NCBI RefSeq assembly: GCF_001866645.1
Contig: NZ_MLYP01000045.1
Coordinates: forward strand, 1-64,000
DNA: 64,000 nt
From: Streptomyces colonosanans
GTDB lineage: Bacteria; Actinomycetota; Actinomycetes; Streptomycetales; Streptomycetaceae
Direction of reading: 5' to 3'
Both the position numbers and the translations under genes were made by a program. The notes below the pieces were generated by a model, which was given only the letters and a program-made list of their open reading frames with translations, had not been told where the DNA came from and made no database searches. Positions 16,848-25,576 of this stretch are shown in pieces (the stretch's first letter is position 1; every line of letters begins with the position of its first letter).

Positions 16848-17906
16848 ATGCGCATTGTGACCGATATCACACTTTCTGTACCCGGTGGTGCCCGCCGCCC
16901 TTCGAGGGCCACGGCCGAGGATCAGAGAGATCTCGGGCCTACACTGCCGTTCCCGGTCGGCTGGTTCTGCCTGGGCCTGTCCCGTGAACTGCCTCGTGGT
17001 GGCATTGTGACGCGCCGGCTCATGGACCAGGACTGCGTCCTGTACCGCACCCCCGACGGCGTCGCACGGGCGGTGGACGCCCACTGCCCGCATCTGGGCG
17101 CCCACCTCGGTCACGGCGGCAAGGTCGTCGGCCAGCTACTTGTGTGCCCCTTCCACCGGCTCGGCTTCGCCCCTGATGGAGCGTGTGTCTCGTCCCCCAG
17201 CGGGTTGCCGCCGCGCGCCCGACTCGGCCACCTGCCGCTGCGGGAGCTCAACGGGCTCCTGCTGGTCTGGCACGGGCCCGCCGACACGCAGCCCTCGTGG
17301 GAGCCGCCCGCCCTGCCGGGCTGGGCCAGACCGACGGCGCTTTGGAAGCGCGAGGTGGTCGCGCAGGTCCAGGACATCCTCGAGAACTCCTTCGACTGCC
17401 GACATGCCTCCGAACTGCACGGGCTGAGCATGCGGCCGGTGGCACCACCCGAGGCGGACGGCCCGCTGATGCGCGTCCGCGTGCGCATCCATCCCGCAAA
17501 GGGACGTCTTCTGCCCAGGCTGGACGGCGTCCTGGCCCACCAGACGATCACGATGGCCGGGTTGGGCATGCACACCACCGAGGTGATTGTGGACCGCCTC
17601 GGCCTGACGACATACCTGTGGACCCTGCCCACCCCCATCAGCCCCACCCGGACCGTCCTGCGCTTCGCGACCACGGCCGCCGTGACCGACACTGCGAGGA
17701 TGCCTGGTGGGACAAGCCCGCTTCTGCGGACCGCTGCGTCCAGGGCCGCGTCACGAATCCTGCTGGGCACCGCCATCAAGTACGCATACGAAGACATCAG
17801 GATCTGGGCTCACAAGCGGTACCGGCCCCATCCAGGACTCGCCTCCGACGAGCAGGCGATCGGGCAGTTCCGGCACTGGGCCCGCCAGTTCTATCCCACG
17901 TCCTGA
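16848..17906 (+). CDS. Rieske non-heme iron oxygenase, KshA-like
   Basis: A 352-residue Rieske oxygenase alpha subunit. The [2Fe-2S] ligands are CPHLGAHL and CPFHRLGF (CxH...CxxH), around residues 80-105. The mononuclear iron site is ENSFDCRHASELHGL, matching the NxxDxxHxxxxH pattern. The end, AYEDIRIWAHKRYRPHP...FRHWARQFY, is characteristic of the 3-ketosteroid 9-alpha-hydroxylase/cholesterol 7-desaturase-like clade. No reductase gene is adjacent. ATG at 16848 lacks a clear ribosome site and GTG at 16857 is an alternative. The divergent P450 suggests oxidation of a shared steroid- or polyketide-like substrate. Confidence 0.85.
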   Translation: MRIVTDITLSVPGGARRPSRATAEDQRDLGPTLPFPVGWFCLGLSRELPRGGIVTRRLMDQDCVLYRTPDGVARAVDAHCPHLGAHLGHGGKVVGQLLVCPFHRLGFAPDGACVSSPSGLPPRARLGHLPLRELNGLLLVWHGPADTQPSWEPPALPGWARPTALWKREVVAQVQDILENSFDCRHASELHGLSMRPVAPPEADGPLMRVRVRIHPAKGRLLPRLDGVLAHQTITMAGLGMHTTEVIVDRLGLTTYLWTLPTPISPTRTVLRFATTAAVTDTARMPGGTSPLLRTAASRAASRILLGTAIKYAYEDIRIWAHKRYRPHPGLASDEQAIGQFRHWARQFYPTS

Positions 17907-18410
17907 AGTCCCTTCACGAGCGCAGACTCCATGTGTTGGAGACGTACGCGGGGTCTGAACAGCACCTCGCCTGACTCCGTGATCTCGCGTCCCGGAGATC
18001 CGGCTCTCCGCACGCGCCGCCCGGGTGCTCGTTGGCCCGGCGCACCTTCGCCACGGCCTCCTCAACCGACCGCGCGTAGGGCCGGAAGGGGGAGGGACAG
18101 GGTGCTCTCCAGGCTGTGCACGTCCAGCAGGCCGCGCTGTACGCAGTGACCCCGGGTGGGGTCAGGCGCCTGCATATTCGCCGTCGCCGTGGTGTGGCCG
18201 GCGTCGGCCGCGACAGCGGTGGCGGTGGCGGTGGGGGTGCTGTAGGGGAACGGTTCAGTCCGATGCCGCGCACAGCCGCCGCGGCCGCCCGTAGATCGAG
18301 CCGATCTGCTGTCCCTTCGTGAAGTGCAGCCTGAATGTTTTGGGCCGCCAGGAGGCAGGAGCGGCCGGAACAGTGCCGTGCCCTTGCCGCCTTCCTGGAC
18401 GGCTGGGGCG
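17907..18410. other. Mosaic intergenic DNA, no gene recognised
   Basis: Roughly 500 bp after the Rieske gene. Several frames stay open because of high GC, but none shows family motifs, a start with ribosome site, or consistent codon bias. Given the transposase pieces that follow, this is probably scrambled mobile-element DNA. Confidence 0.3.
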
Positions 18411-18414
18411 CAGC

Positions 18415-18530
18415 GGGCGACGGAGTGCCGCCCTGGCGCTGCACCGCGCGGCAGTGGAGAAGTGGACGCGATGTCCCGCGTCAACCGCGGCCCGGCCGAG
18501 TGCGACGGACAGGTTTCGTGATCTTTTCGG
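18415..18530 (-). pseudogene. IstB-like ATPase scrap (IS21 helper)
   Basis: Minus-strand residues RNLSVALGRAAVDAGHRVHF and STAARCSARA resemble the segment just after Walker A in IstB proteins (THLAxALGxAAxxAGHRVxFxTAAD). The P-loop itself is missing. It abuts the TniB-like remnant. Confidence 0.4.
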
Positions 18531-18940
18531 TGAAGGTGAGGATGGCACCGAGCGCGGCGCCACGGATCTGGTGGGAGAGCGCTCCGATCATGCCGCCGGT
18601 TCGATGGTGCCAGCAGCGGTCCAGGCCGGTGGGGGCACCCGGCTTGTGGTCGTGGCGGAGGAGAGTGTGTTCCAAGGTGGCGACGAGCCCCCGCCATTCC
18701 GGGCCAAAGGGAGACGGCTCGGTGGTGATGAGCGTGAAGCGTCCGGCGATCTGGGCTCCGCGGGTGCCGGACAGCAAATCGCTGTGCTCGATGTCGATGC
18801 CGGCATAGACGAAGGTCGCGGGGATGCGTCCGGAGAAGTAATTGAGGGTGGCGGCGACTTCGGCTCCGCCGCGGCTCGCGAGCGAGATGTTGTGGAGTTC
18901 GTCGACCAGGACCAGGCGGCCATGCCGAGGACGACAGATG
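18481..18940 (-). pseudogene. TniB-type transposition ATPase, 5'-truncated
   Basis: A continuous minus-strand frame reads HGRLVLVDELHNISLASRGG (Walker B with DE), then AEVAATLNYFSGRIPATFVY, AGIDIEHSDLLSGTRGAQIA, GRFTLITTEPSPF and AALGAILTFTEKITKP. This is the second half of a TniB/TnsC-like AAA+ ATPase that, in intact Tn5053/Tn7-like elements, selects targets for a DDE transposase. Walker A and the N-terminus are absent and no TniA or TniQ gene is nearby, so it is a remnant. Confidence 0.6.
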
Positions 18941-19178
18941 GGTGATCAGCCTCGGCTTCCGCCGGCCGGTGATGATGTGCCCGGGATGCGCGGATTGCCG
19001 CAGATCGGTCCGGGAGCGCGACCCGGTTCCGGCCGCTGCTCGCCGAGTTGTCCGCGAACTCCCCCGGAATTGTCCGTGATTGGTAACGGACGCATCCGGT
19101 GGTCGCCGTCTTTCGTCCTGACAGGTGGTCGGAGGGCGACCAAGGATCGGCGAGGAACTGCGGGAGAGTGGGGCGGAC

Positions 19179-19952
19179 ATGGCACGGCACGGCGGCGGGC
19201 GGGGCTGGTACGGCAAGGTGCTCGGGGCGGCGCTCGGGGTGACGGCGCTGGCCGCCGGTGCCTCGGCGTGGACCGCACAAGCGGGTGCCGTGGGCGGCTC
19301 GTCGCCTCAGGCGGCCGCGTCGGCCACGCCGGGCAGTGACGTCAAGCCGGTGGCGGTGACCATCTCGCACGCCTCAGACAAGGGGACGCGCGGCGTCAAC
19401 ATCACCATCGACGACGGCCCCGACCCCGTGTGGACCCCTCAGGCGCTCGACGTGCTGCGGGAGTACGGGGTGAAGGCCACGTTCTGCATGGTGGGGACGC
19501 AGGCGCAGGCCCACCCGGACCTCGTGAAGAAGGTGGTCGCGGCCGGGCACCGGCTGTGCGACCACACGGTGTCGCACGACACCACCATGGACGCCAAGTC
19601 CCAGGCCTACCAGTCGCAGCAGATACTCGACGCCGAACGCATGATCACCGAGGCGTCCGGGGGCATCCGGCCGATGTACTACCGGGCGCCCGGCGGGGCC
19701 TTCACCCCCTACAGCCGCAAGCTGGCCGCCTCCCGGGGCATGCGCCCGTTGGGCTGGAACGTGGACTCCAAGGACTTCGAGCAGCCGGGCACGGACGCCA
19801 TCGTCACCACCGTCGAGCGGGAGCTGCCGGGCGGGCCGACGCTCCTCTTCCACGACGCGGGCGGCGACCGCTCCCAGACCGTCGAGGCCCTGCGCCGGAT
19901 CCTCCCCTGGCTCAAGGAGCAGGGCTACTCCTTCGGCTTCCCGGCGCGCTGA
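19179..19952 (+). CDS. Secreted polysaccharide deacetylase (NodB homology domain)
   Basis: A 257-residue exported protein with an N-terminal signal (KVLGAALGVTALAAGASA then AQA). The NodB domain shows VNITIDDGPDPVW (catalytic/metal Asp pair), DHTVSHDT (metal His pair), YYRAPGGAF, LGWNVDSKDF and LLFHDAGGDRSQT, all five conserved motifs. Such CE4 enzymes remove N-acetyl groups from peptidoglycan, chitin or related glycans outside the cell. ATG at 19179 follows a purine-rich GGGAGAGTGGGG. A perfect 45-nt palindrome once lay about 105 bp downstream and now holds an IS element. Confidence 0.9.
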   Translation: MARHGGGRGWYGKVLGAALGVTALAAGASAWTAQAGAVGGSSPQAAASATPGSDVKPVAVTISHASDKGTRGVNITIDDGPDPVWTPQALDVLREYGVKATFCMVGTQAQAHPDLVKKVVAAGHRLCDHTVSHDTTMDAKSQAYQSQQILDAERMITEASGGIRPMYYRAPGGAFTPYSRKLAASRGMRPLGWNVDSKDFEQPGTDAIVTTVERELPGGPTLLFHDAGGDRSQTVEALRRILPWLKEQGYSFGFPAR

Positions 19953-20056
19953 GCCCCGGCCCTGGCCGGTCATGGCGTTCGAGGTCCCGGCCCTGGAGCC
20001 AGGTACATCGGGCAGCTTGCCCGCCCGCGCATGAACATCCGAGTCGCGCGGAGATG

Positions 20057-20085
20057 CGTGGGAGGCCCCGCACCGAGCAGCTCGG
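20057..20085 (+). terminator. Left part of a terminator-like palindrome split by an IS
   Basis: Joining 20057-20085 to 21634-21649 restores a perfect 45-nt palindrome with 22-bp arms around one A (20079). It lies about 105 bp after the deacetylase stop, where a transcription terminator is expected; Streptomyces terminators often lack a U-run. The IS at 20086-21620 sits just past its centre. The final 13 nt, CCGAGCAGCTCGG (20073-20085), recur at 21621-21633 as the target duplication. Confidence 0.65.
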
Positions 20086-20111
20086 ATGCTGTTGGTTAAT
20101 CCGGGTCCTTC

Positions 20112-21526
20112 CTACTTCGCCCCGTCGACCTTGTGGTCGGCGGGGCGAAGTGCTGCGAAGTGGCTGGTGCGGGTGCGGCCCCGGGGCGTGTCGGTGAGGT
20201 GGGCGTCGATGCGGGCGAGGTTGATCGCGGCGCCGGTGAGCTGGTGCTGGAGGCTGGTCTTCGCGAGGCCGCGGTAGCGGGATCGGCGCAGGCCGCAGCG
20301 CCCGACGGCTTGGGAGATGGTGCCCTCGACGCCGGCGCGGATCTTGTACCGCTCCTTCCAGGTATCGGTTCCCTGCTCGGCTCGGGCCGTTCGGACGGTT
20401 TCGTGTTCGTCGCGGCCCTGCCGAAGGTTGAGCTCACGGCGCTGGGCAGTGGGTGAGTTGACGCAGTCGCGCAAGTGAGGGCAGGGGCGGCAGTCGGCCG
20501 GGCTGAAGCGGACCCGGATCACGGGCAAGCCCTGCTGCGACTGCCGCCGGTGCCACTGGGTGCTGGTGATCCCGTTCGGGCAGGTCACCTGTTCACGGTC
20601 CCAGTCGATGGTGAAGGCGTCTTGTCCGAAGGGGCCGTCGGCCGAAGCAGCGGTGCTGGCGGCCATCGGCCCGTGCAGGCTGATCCCGTGGTCCCGTCGG
20701 GCGGTCACGACCTGGCCGGCGGTGGGGTATCCGGCATCGACCCAGTGCTCGGCGGGCAGGCAGTCCCGTGCGGCCAGCGCGAGCCGTGAATGTCCGCAAC
20801 CGCCACGCTGTCGTGGACGGTGGCGACGGTGGTGGCCACGTTCGTGATCAGGTTCGGGGCGTCCGGCTCGCAGGTCTCGGTCAGGTGGACCTTGTACCCG
20901 TCCCACAGGGTGTCCCGTTTGACGCTGCCACGGGCCTCGGTGTCATACGGGGTGACCAGGCGCAACGTGCCCGGCGGGCGGTCTTTTGGGTCCCGCCGCC
21001 TCACCTCGCCCTCCACCAGGTGGAAGTGCTGGACCCAAATCTGCCGCAGGGTCTCCACCTCCGCCAGGGTGCTCAGGCCAGGCGGTGCGTCAGCGGCGAA
21101 GACCGCCTCAAGCAGGCGCATCCCGTCCCGGCCGACCCGCAGTCCCACCTCGTCGCGTCTGGCGCGGGCCTTGGGGAACCGGGAGTCCTCGGCTCTGGTG
21201 GCATAGTGCCTGAACCAGTCCGGCTCCGCGACCCGCGCCAGCCAGTCCGGGGCGGCCTGGGCGAGCGCGTTGAGCGCCGATCGCAGGGTCTCGGTCACCA
21301 TCTCCAGCCAGGACAGCTCCCGTGCCGGGGGGCGGAACCCGGAGGACGATCTGCCGCCGGACGGCCTGCCCCGCACCGGGAACAGGTCCGCGAACTCCTC
21401 GTCCGTGAACAGCGACCCCAACTCGTCCCGCACCCGGATCGCCAGGCTCCCCTTCGGGAACGCGGCCCGAGCCACCCGCACCGTCTCCGCCGGGATCTCC
21501 CCCGAACCCTTCGGCTGCTTCGACAT
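20112..21526 (-). pseudogene. IS1182-family DDE transposase, split by one frameshift
   Basis: The first part runs from ATG 21526 (MSKQPKGSGEIPAETVRVAR...) to about 20790 and includes the DDE-region block NLITNVATTVATVHDSVAVA. The second, in the -1 frame, continues RLALAARDCLPAEHWVDAGY (second catalytic Asp), then cysteine-rich SPADCRPCPHLRDCVNS and the C-terminal IS1182 block RAGVEGTISQAVGRCGLRRS (catalytic Glu), ending at 20112. A single indel near 20775-20800 accounts for the break. I see no classical slippery heptamer, so this is probably a lesion rather than programmed frameshifting, but that is not certain. Confidence 0.75.
20115..20150 (-). terminator. Hairpin at the 3' end of the IS1182 transposase
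   Basis: CTTCGCCCCG (20115-20124) pairs perfectly with CGGGGCGAAG (20141-20150), and the inner CGACC/GGTCG extends the stem to a TTGT loop. It overlaps the last codons of the transposase and lies just inside the left terminal repeat. It probably terminates transposase transcription, or shields the element from outside transcription. Confidence 0.6.
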
Positions 21527-21551
21527 CCGCACCCACCCCAAACGACAACGA

Positions 21552-21586
21552 CGGCCTTCAAGACCACAACCAGGTCTTGAAGGCCG
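21552..21586 (-). promoter_or_regulatory. Leader hairpin upstream of the IS1182 transposase start
   Basis: A perfect 14-bp stem (21552-21565 with 21573-21586, 7-nt loop) lies between the right terminal repeat and the ATG at 21526. Stems in this position in other insertion sequences block read-through transcripts from being translated into transposase. Seen directly as sequence; function inferred. Confidence 0.5.
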
Positions 21587-21633
21587 ACGTCACGCGAGGC
21601 CCCGGATTAACCAACAGCATCCGAGCAGCTCGG

Positions 21634-21649
21634 TGCGGGGCCTCCCACG
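21634..21649 (+). terminator. Right part of the split terminator-like palindrome
   Basis: TGCGGGGCCTCCCACG completes the palindrome begun at 20057. Outside 21649 the sequence no longer mirrors the left side. Confidence 0.6.
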
Positions 21650-21900
21650 GGTGCGGGGCGGTGGTCAGCCGCGCCGGATGGTCGCCGGGTCCTTGCACGT
21701 CCGTTCCTGGGGCCGGGTGGCGTCCTCCGGACGCAACTTCTGCCAGGCGGTCCAGGCCGACCGGGGAGCCGCGGCGTGAACGACTCCGTGTCAGTGGAGT
21801 TCCTCGACCGCTCGGCCCCCGGCCGGACCGCGTACGACGACGTGTTGCAACGGATGCGCCGACCCCCGAACTCACCGGGCGGCGGATGTGACGATGCCGG

Positions 21901-22683
21901 TCAGAACCGCCAGGACGGGCTGTTCGCGATGTCCAGCAGCGTGTCGGCGTCCAGCGGCACCTGCTTCGTCGGCCGATTCGTCCACTGCTGAAGGGCCACG
22001 GTCCGGCCGTCCTTGCGCTCCACCCGTACGTACTGGGACTCACGGCCGTCGGCGGGGAACCGCAGTGTCACCGATTCCGCCCGTGCGCCGTCGGCGAGTT
22101 CGACCGTCTCGCAGTCCTCCCTCGGCATGACGTCCTGCGGCTTCGTCCCGTCCCTGTGCGTGATCTTCGGCAGCGCGATCTTCGCGCAGAACGGCATGTG
22201 GGGCTCCTTGGCCGTGTACCCCACGCTGCCGATGAACGTGACCTCTTCGCCGCTGTTGTCCCAGTCCACTTGGAAGGTCCGGCCCTTGAAGTCACCGTCC
22301 CTGGTGGTCGTCCGGCCCTCGGGGAGCAGTGCGACGAGGGTGTCGGCAAGCCGCTTGCTGCTCCAGCGTGTCGTGTGCTCGATCCCCGGACCGAAGCTGT
22401 CTGGCCTCAGCGGGCGAGTCTCGTCGGTGCCGAAACCGGCCGGCACCAGCGGGCCGACGAGCGGGTCGGCGGCGGACACGCTCGTGGCCGGATCGGCACC
22501 GGGTGCGACCAGGGCCAGTACGGCAACCGCCGCCGCGGAGGTGACGCTCGCACCGGTGAACGCGATACGTCGCCGGGTCCTGACGCGCCGTCCGGCCGTG
22601 ACCACGGCGTCCACGGTGGTCCGTACCGGTGGTTCCTCACCGATCCCGGCTTCCAGCAGATTCCTGACGTCCTGATTGCTCAT
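21901..22683 (-). CDS. Single-pass membrane protein coupled to a SigE-family sigma factor
   Basis: A 260-residue protein: a cytoplasmic N-terminus of about 40 residues (MSNQDVRNLLEAGIGEEPPV, then Arg-rich), one membrane helix (ASVTSAAAVAVLALVAPG) and a roughly 200-residue extracytoplasmic domain without a family I recognise. The ATG overlaps the sigma-factor stop by 4 nt (ATGA). In Streptomyces, proteins in this position often restrain or sense signals for the cognate sigma factor. There is no ZAS zinc motif, so calling it an anti-sigma factor is inference from context. Confidence 0.7.
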   Translation of the reverse strand: MSNQDVRNLLEAGIGEEPPVRTTVDAVVTAGRRVRTRRRIAFTGASVTSAAAVAVLALVAPGADPATSVSAADPLVGPLVPAGFGTDETRPLRPDSFGPGIEHTTRWSSKRLADTLVALLPEGRTTTRDGDFKGRTFQVDWDNSGEEVTFIGSVGYTAKEPHMPFCAKIALPKITHRDGTKPQDVMPREDCETVELADGARAESVTLRFPADGRESQYVRVERKDGRTVALQQWTNRPTKQVPLDADTLLDIANSPSWRF

Positions 22684-23234
22684 GACAGAGTGACCTTCTC
22701 TCGGTTGTGGTGGGTGGACTGGGCGAGCGTCCCGATTGCGTCGGGGCTGTGGTCGTCGCCCAGGAGGGCCCGCAGACGGGCCAGTGCCCGCGCGGTGTGG
22801 CTCTTCACGGTGCCGATGGAGCAGCCCATGGCCGCGGCCGTCGCGGCGATGTCCAGGTCGGCCCAGTAGCGCAGGACCACCACGGCACGCTGACGCGCCG
22901 GAAGGCCGTCCAGCGCCGCGCGTACCTGGAGCTCGAGTGCCAGGTCCGCTGCGGGCACGGCATGGTCGGGAAGGTCCCGGGCGGGGTGCTCCCGCCGCCA
23001 GCGCCGCCGTGAGTGGTCGATGCAGGCCCGGGTCAGCACGCGGTGGGCGTACGCCTCCAGGTTCTGTATCCGTCGCCGTCGTCCCCACACGGAGTAGAGC
23101 TTGGTCAATGCCGTCTGCGTGATGTCCTCGGCGTGGTGCCAGTCCCCGCACATCAGATATGCGGTCCGCCGCAGATGCGGCAACCGCTCCTCGGCGAAGC
23201 CGCGGAAATCCTCCAGATCCCCGGTACGCAACAC
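22680..23234 (-). CDS. SigE-family (group 4/ECF) RNA polymerase sigma factor
   Basis: A 184-residue ECF-type sigma factor. Region 2 includes LRRTAYLMCGDWHHAEDITQ and TALTKLYSVWGRRRRIQNLE, and region 4 includes LDGLPARQRAVVVLRYWADL and AAAMGCSIGTVKSHTARALA, the DNA-contact helix-turn-helix. The pattern with SxGTVKSHTARAL belongs to the actinobacterial SigE-like subfamily. GTG at 23234 or TTG at 23231 follows AGGAGG; GTG is given, although TTG has the better spacing. It is followed, with a 4-nt overlap, by its presumed membrane partner. Confidence 0.9.
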   Translation of the reverse strand: MLRTGDLEDFRGFAEERLPHLRRTAYLMCGDWHHAEDITQTALTKLYSVWGRRRRIQNLEAYAHRVLTRACIDHSRRRWRREHPARDLPDHAVPAADLALELQVRAALDGLPARQRAVVVLRYWADLDIAATAAAMGCSIGTVKSHTARALARLRALLGDDHSPDAIGTLAQSTHHNREKVTLS

Positions 23235-23604
23235 ATGCCCTCCTTTCGCCTCTGACCACACCGACGGAGCGGACCGGCCGGCGGGATGTCACGAGGCACC
23301 GGAAACTTTTCGCGGGAATTCCCCGGCGCCCGGTGACATCCTCACGGCCGCACGCCGCCGCCGTCCGGTCGAAGACATGTGAGCAAGCGGCCCCGCGCCC
23401 CCGCCCGTTGGTTGCCGACGCATGACGGAGCGCTGCGGGGACCGCGTCATCGTGAGGAGGTATGCGAGGCCTACGTGCGTCGGACCCCTCGAGCGCCGCC
23501 GTGCCAGGCGCTCTGGTGGTCGGTACGACGCTCGCCCACCCGCCGGTGCGCCGCTGACCGGCGGGGTCACATCGGCTGCGGCCACGGCGGTCGGGACAGT
23601 GCTC

Positions 23605-23640
23605 TGGGGGTCCCCCCTGCTCGAAGAGCTTGGGGGAGCG
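23605..23640. repeat. GC-rich interspersed palindrome (Streptomyces-type)
   Basis: Reads TGGGGGTCCCCCC, a short AGCTCTTCGAGC-like inner palindrome, then TTGGGGGAG. As I recall, similar GGGGTCCCCC...GGGGGA stem-loops occur many times between Streptomyces genes. The rest of the 520-bp gap between the sigma gene and the VOC gene (23235-23758) holds nothing else I can identify. Confidence 0.45.
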
Positions 23641-23758
23641 TGCCACGCATTGCGACGGGGCGAACGTTGTCTGTTGGGGCACTAGGACACCACTTGACCT
23701 ATACCGCGGCTAGTGTCAGCACCAGGTTGAGACATTCGCTCTCCAGGAGGCAGTTCCT

Positions 23759-24256
23759 ATGTCTGTCAAGCCGGTTCCCCACGGCTATAGCACTGTGACG
23801 CCGTGGATCATCTCTCGCGACACGGTGCAGCTCATCGACTACATGAAGAGGGCCTTCGGCGCGGAGGAGATCGCCTGCCTGGTCGGCAAGGACGGCAGCA
23901 TCGCGCATGCGGAGGTACGGATCGGCGACTCGGTGGTGATGATGTTCGACGCGCGACCTGAGTGGCCGCCGACCCCTGGTTTCCTCCGCCTCTACGTGGA
24001 GGACGCCGACGCCGTGCACCGTCAGGCAGTTGCGGCCGGCGGTACCTCGGTCACCGAGGTCACTCACCTGTTCTTCGGAGACCGGGTCGGCCGGGTGCGT
24101 GATCCGCTGGGCAACCTGTACTGGATCCAGACCCGCGTGGAGGACCTGAACCCGCAGGAGATGGAACGCCGCCTCGACGACCCGGAGTTCACCAAAGCGA
24201 TGGAGTACGTCCAAAGCGCCGACTTCTTCCCCGGTCGGGCCTGTGTGAGTGACTGA
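23759..24256 (+). CDS. VOC-family (PhnB/glyoxalase-like) protein
   Basis: A 165-residue protein of the PhnB-like VOC branch: VTPWIISRDTVQLIDYMKRA, GAEEIACLVGKDGSIAHAEV, FLRLYVEDADAVHRQAVAAG and FFGDRVGRVRDPLGNLYWIQ. The FGDR...DPxGN pattern is standard for this group. The C-terminal 35 residues (LNPQEMERRLDDPEF...) form the helical extension often seen in these proteins. ATG at 23759 follows AGGAGG. Function beyond ligand or metal binding is unknown. Confidence 0.85.
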   Translation: MSVKPVPHGYSTVTPWIISRDTVQLIDYMKRAFGAEEIACLVGKDGSIAHAEVRIGDSVVMMFDARPEWPPTPGFLRLYVEDADAVHRQAVAAGGTSVTEVTHLFFGDRVGRVRDPLGNLYWIQTRVEDLNPQEMERRLDDPEFTKAMEYVQSADFFPGRACVSD

Positions 24257-24518
24257 GCTGCGACCGGCGGGCTGGCGCGTCCGCGAGTGACAGAGAGGGT
24301 GCCCAAGATCGTTGTGTGACGAATGAGAGCCTGGACACCCCCGACATGGGGCACTCGCGCGCCATGTCCGCAGGCGGATGCTCGGACTCGGTTGCCATGC
24401 GGTAGTCGGGTATCGGCGGCTGTTCGGTCGAAGCGAATGTCTTCATCCCCCGAGTGGGGGAGCCGAGTTGGACCTTGCGCATGATTCGGCGGGGCCGTCC
24501 GCCGGACAGCATGGGGCC

Positions 24519-25037
24519 ATGGTCACGTGTGAAACACCTGCAGCCGCTGCCATCTCGGAGAGTCCGCCTCCTGCCCGTTGGGTGGTCCGGGTCGCGCACG
24601 TCGCGGCCCTCACTGCTGTGCCATCCGGGATTTGGCGGATCACGATGGGACTCGGCATCCCGGTGGGATTCGACACCACTGGATTGGACATCCCCGGCTG
24701 GTTCACCGTCATGTGCATCGCGATGAGTCTGGGCGTCGAAGGGCTCACGCTGCTCACCCTTGGCCTGGTCAAACCCTGGGGCGAGGTGGTGCCGCACTGG
24801 ATCCCGCTCATTGGGGGGAAGCGCGTCGCGCCTCTGGCCGCCGTGATTCCGGCATCGCTCGGCGCGGCCCTTCTCATGCTGCTGACGATCCCCAACGCGC
24901 GCGGCTTCGGAGGGGCGCAGGGAGCTCCGACAGGGCCGGCACTCGTCGTGATGGACGCCTGTTACGCACCACTACTGCTATGGGGGCCGCTGCTCGGGGT
25001 CGTCACGATCTCCTACTACCGGCGGCGCTTGAACTGA
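24519..25037 (+). CDS. Hypothetical four-helix integral membrane protein
   Basis: A 172-residue membrane protein with hydrophobic segments near residues 23-40, 58-85, 103-127 and 145-165 (for example VAPLAAVIPASLGAALLMLL and MDACYAPLLLWGPLLGVVTI). VRVAHVAALTAVPSGIWRIT at the N-terminus resembles, from memory, a set of uncharacterised Streptomyces membrane proteins. ATG at 24519 is chosen because the frame upstream lacks coding character. No operon neighbour on the same strand. Confidence 0.65.
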   Translation: MVTCETPAAAAISESPPPARWVVRVAHVAALTAVPSGIWRITMGLGIPVGFDTTGLDIPGWFTVMCIAMSLGVEGLTLLTLGLVKPWGEVVPHWIPLIGGKRVAPLAAVIPASLGAALLMLLTIPNARGFGGAQGAPTGPALVVMDACYAPLLLWGPLLGVVTISYYRRRLN

Positions 25038-25069
25038 GCAGGGGCTGACAGGGCATGGGCAACCTCGTT

Positions 25070-25286
25070 GCGGCCAGCCCACAGTGAAGATCGCGTGCAG
25101 GGTCTTCCAACCCATGCCGTAGCCGGCGGGCAGGTTGCGCCACTTGTTGCCGTTGTCGGCGACGTAGCAGATGGCGTCGATGACCAGTCGTCGGCAGTGC
25201 TCCTCCAGGCGCTCGCCGTTGCCGTCCAGCCAGGCTCGCCAGGGCAGCAGCGACGCGATGGCCTGCCACTCCACGTCCTTCATGTC
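25070..25286 (-). pseudogene. IS5-family transposase, N-terminal remnant
   Basis: Minus-strand residues MKDVEWQAIASLLPWRAWLD, EEHCRRLVIDAICYVADNGN and KWRNLPAGYGMGWKTLHAIF are the conserved start of an IS5 subgroup transposase with the DUF4096-like N-terminal region. The frame leaves the family after HAIFT. The rest of the 540-bp gap (25290-25576) is unassigned. Confidence 0.7.
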
Positions 25287-25576
25287 CGTGGTGCAGAGGC
25301 GCAGACGGGCAGGCCGGTCGGCGCTGCGGCCGAACCGGCACGCGACGCAGGAGCAACCGACTTCCTCAACTGCGAAGACAGGGGACGGTGCGGTGGCGTA
25401 CAACGACATGACAGGACGTCTTGGTGCAGCGGCCGGTTTGGACACCGCTGTTGCTACCAAGAGGTCCTCGTCCGGACGACTTCACCGAAACCACTCCGCC
25501 ACCCGGCCATCAGTTCACGGACGGCACTCAGAGACCGGCGACTGCCGACGGACACGGGGCCCGGGGGCCGTTCGGT

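Larger units (their letters stand above)
20086..21620 (-). mobile_element. IS1182-like insertion sequence, 1,535 bp
   Basis: Bounded by perfect 20-bp terminal inverted repeats, ATGCTGTTGGTTAATCCGGG at 20086-20105 and its complement at 21601-21620. Directly outside is a 13-bp palindromic duplication CCGAGCAGCTCGG (20073-20085 and 21621-21633). Because the insertion point lies inside a long palindrome, the outwardly visible inverted repeat extends to 49 bp (20057-20105 with 21601-21649). It contains one transposase gene, a 14-bp hairpin before its start and a strong hairpin over its stop codon. Ends and duplication are intact, so the insertion looks fairly recent although the transposase has a frameshift. 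Confidence 0.85.

Noticed and set aside
20112..21526. Programmed frameshifting in the IS1182 transposase
   Set aside because: No clear slippery heptamer or downstream structure at 20775-20800; a simple indel explains it, though this is not excluded.
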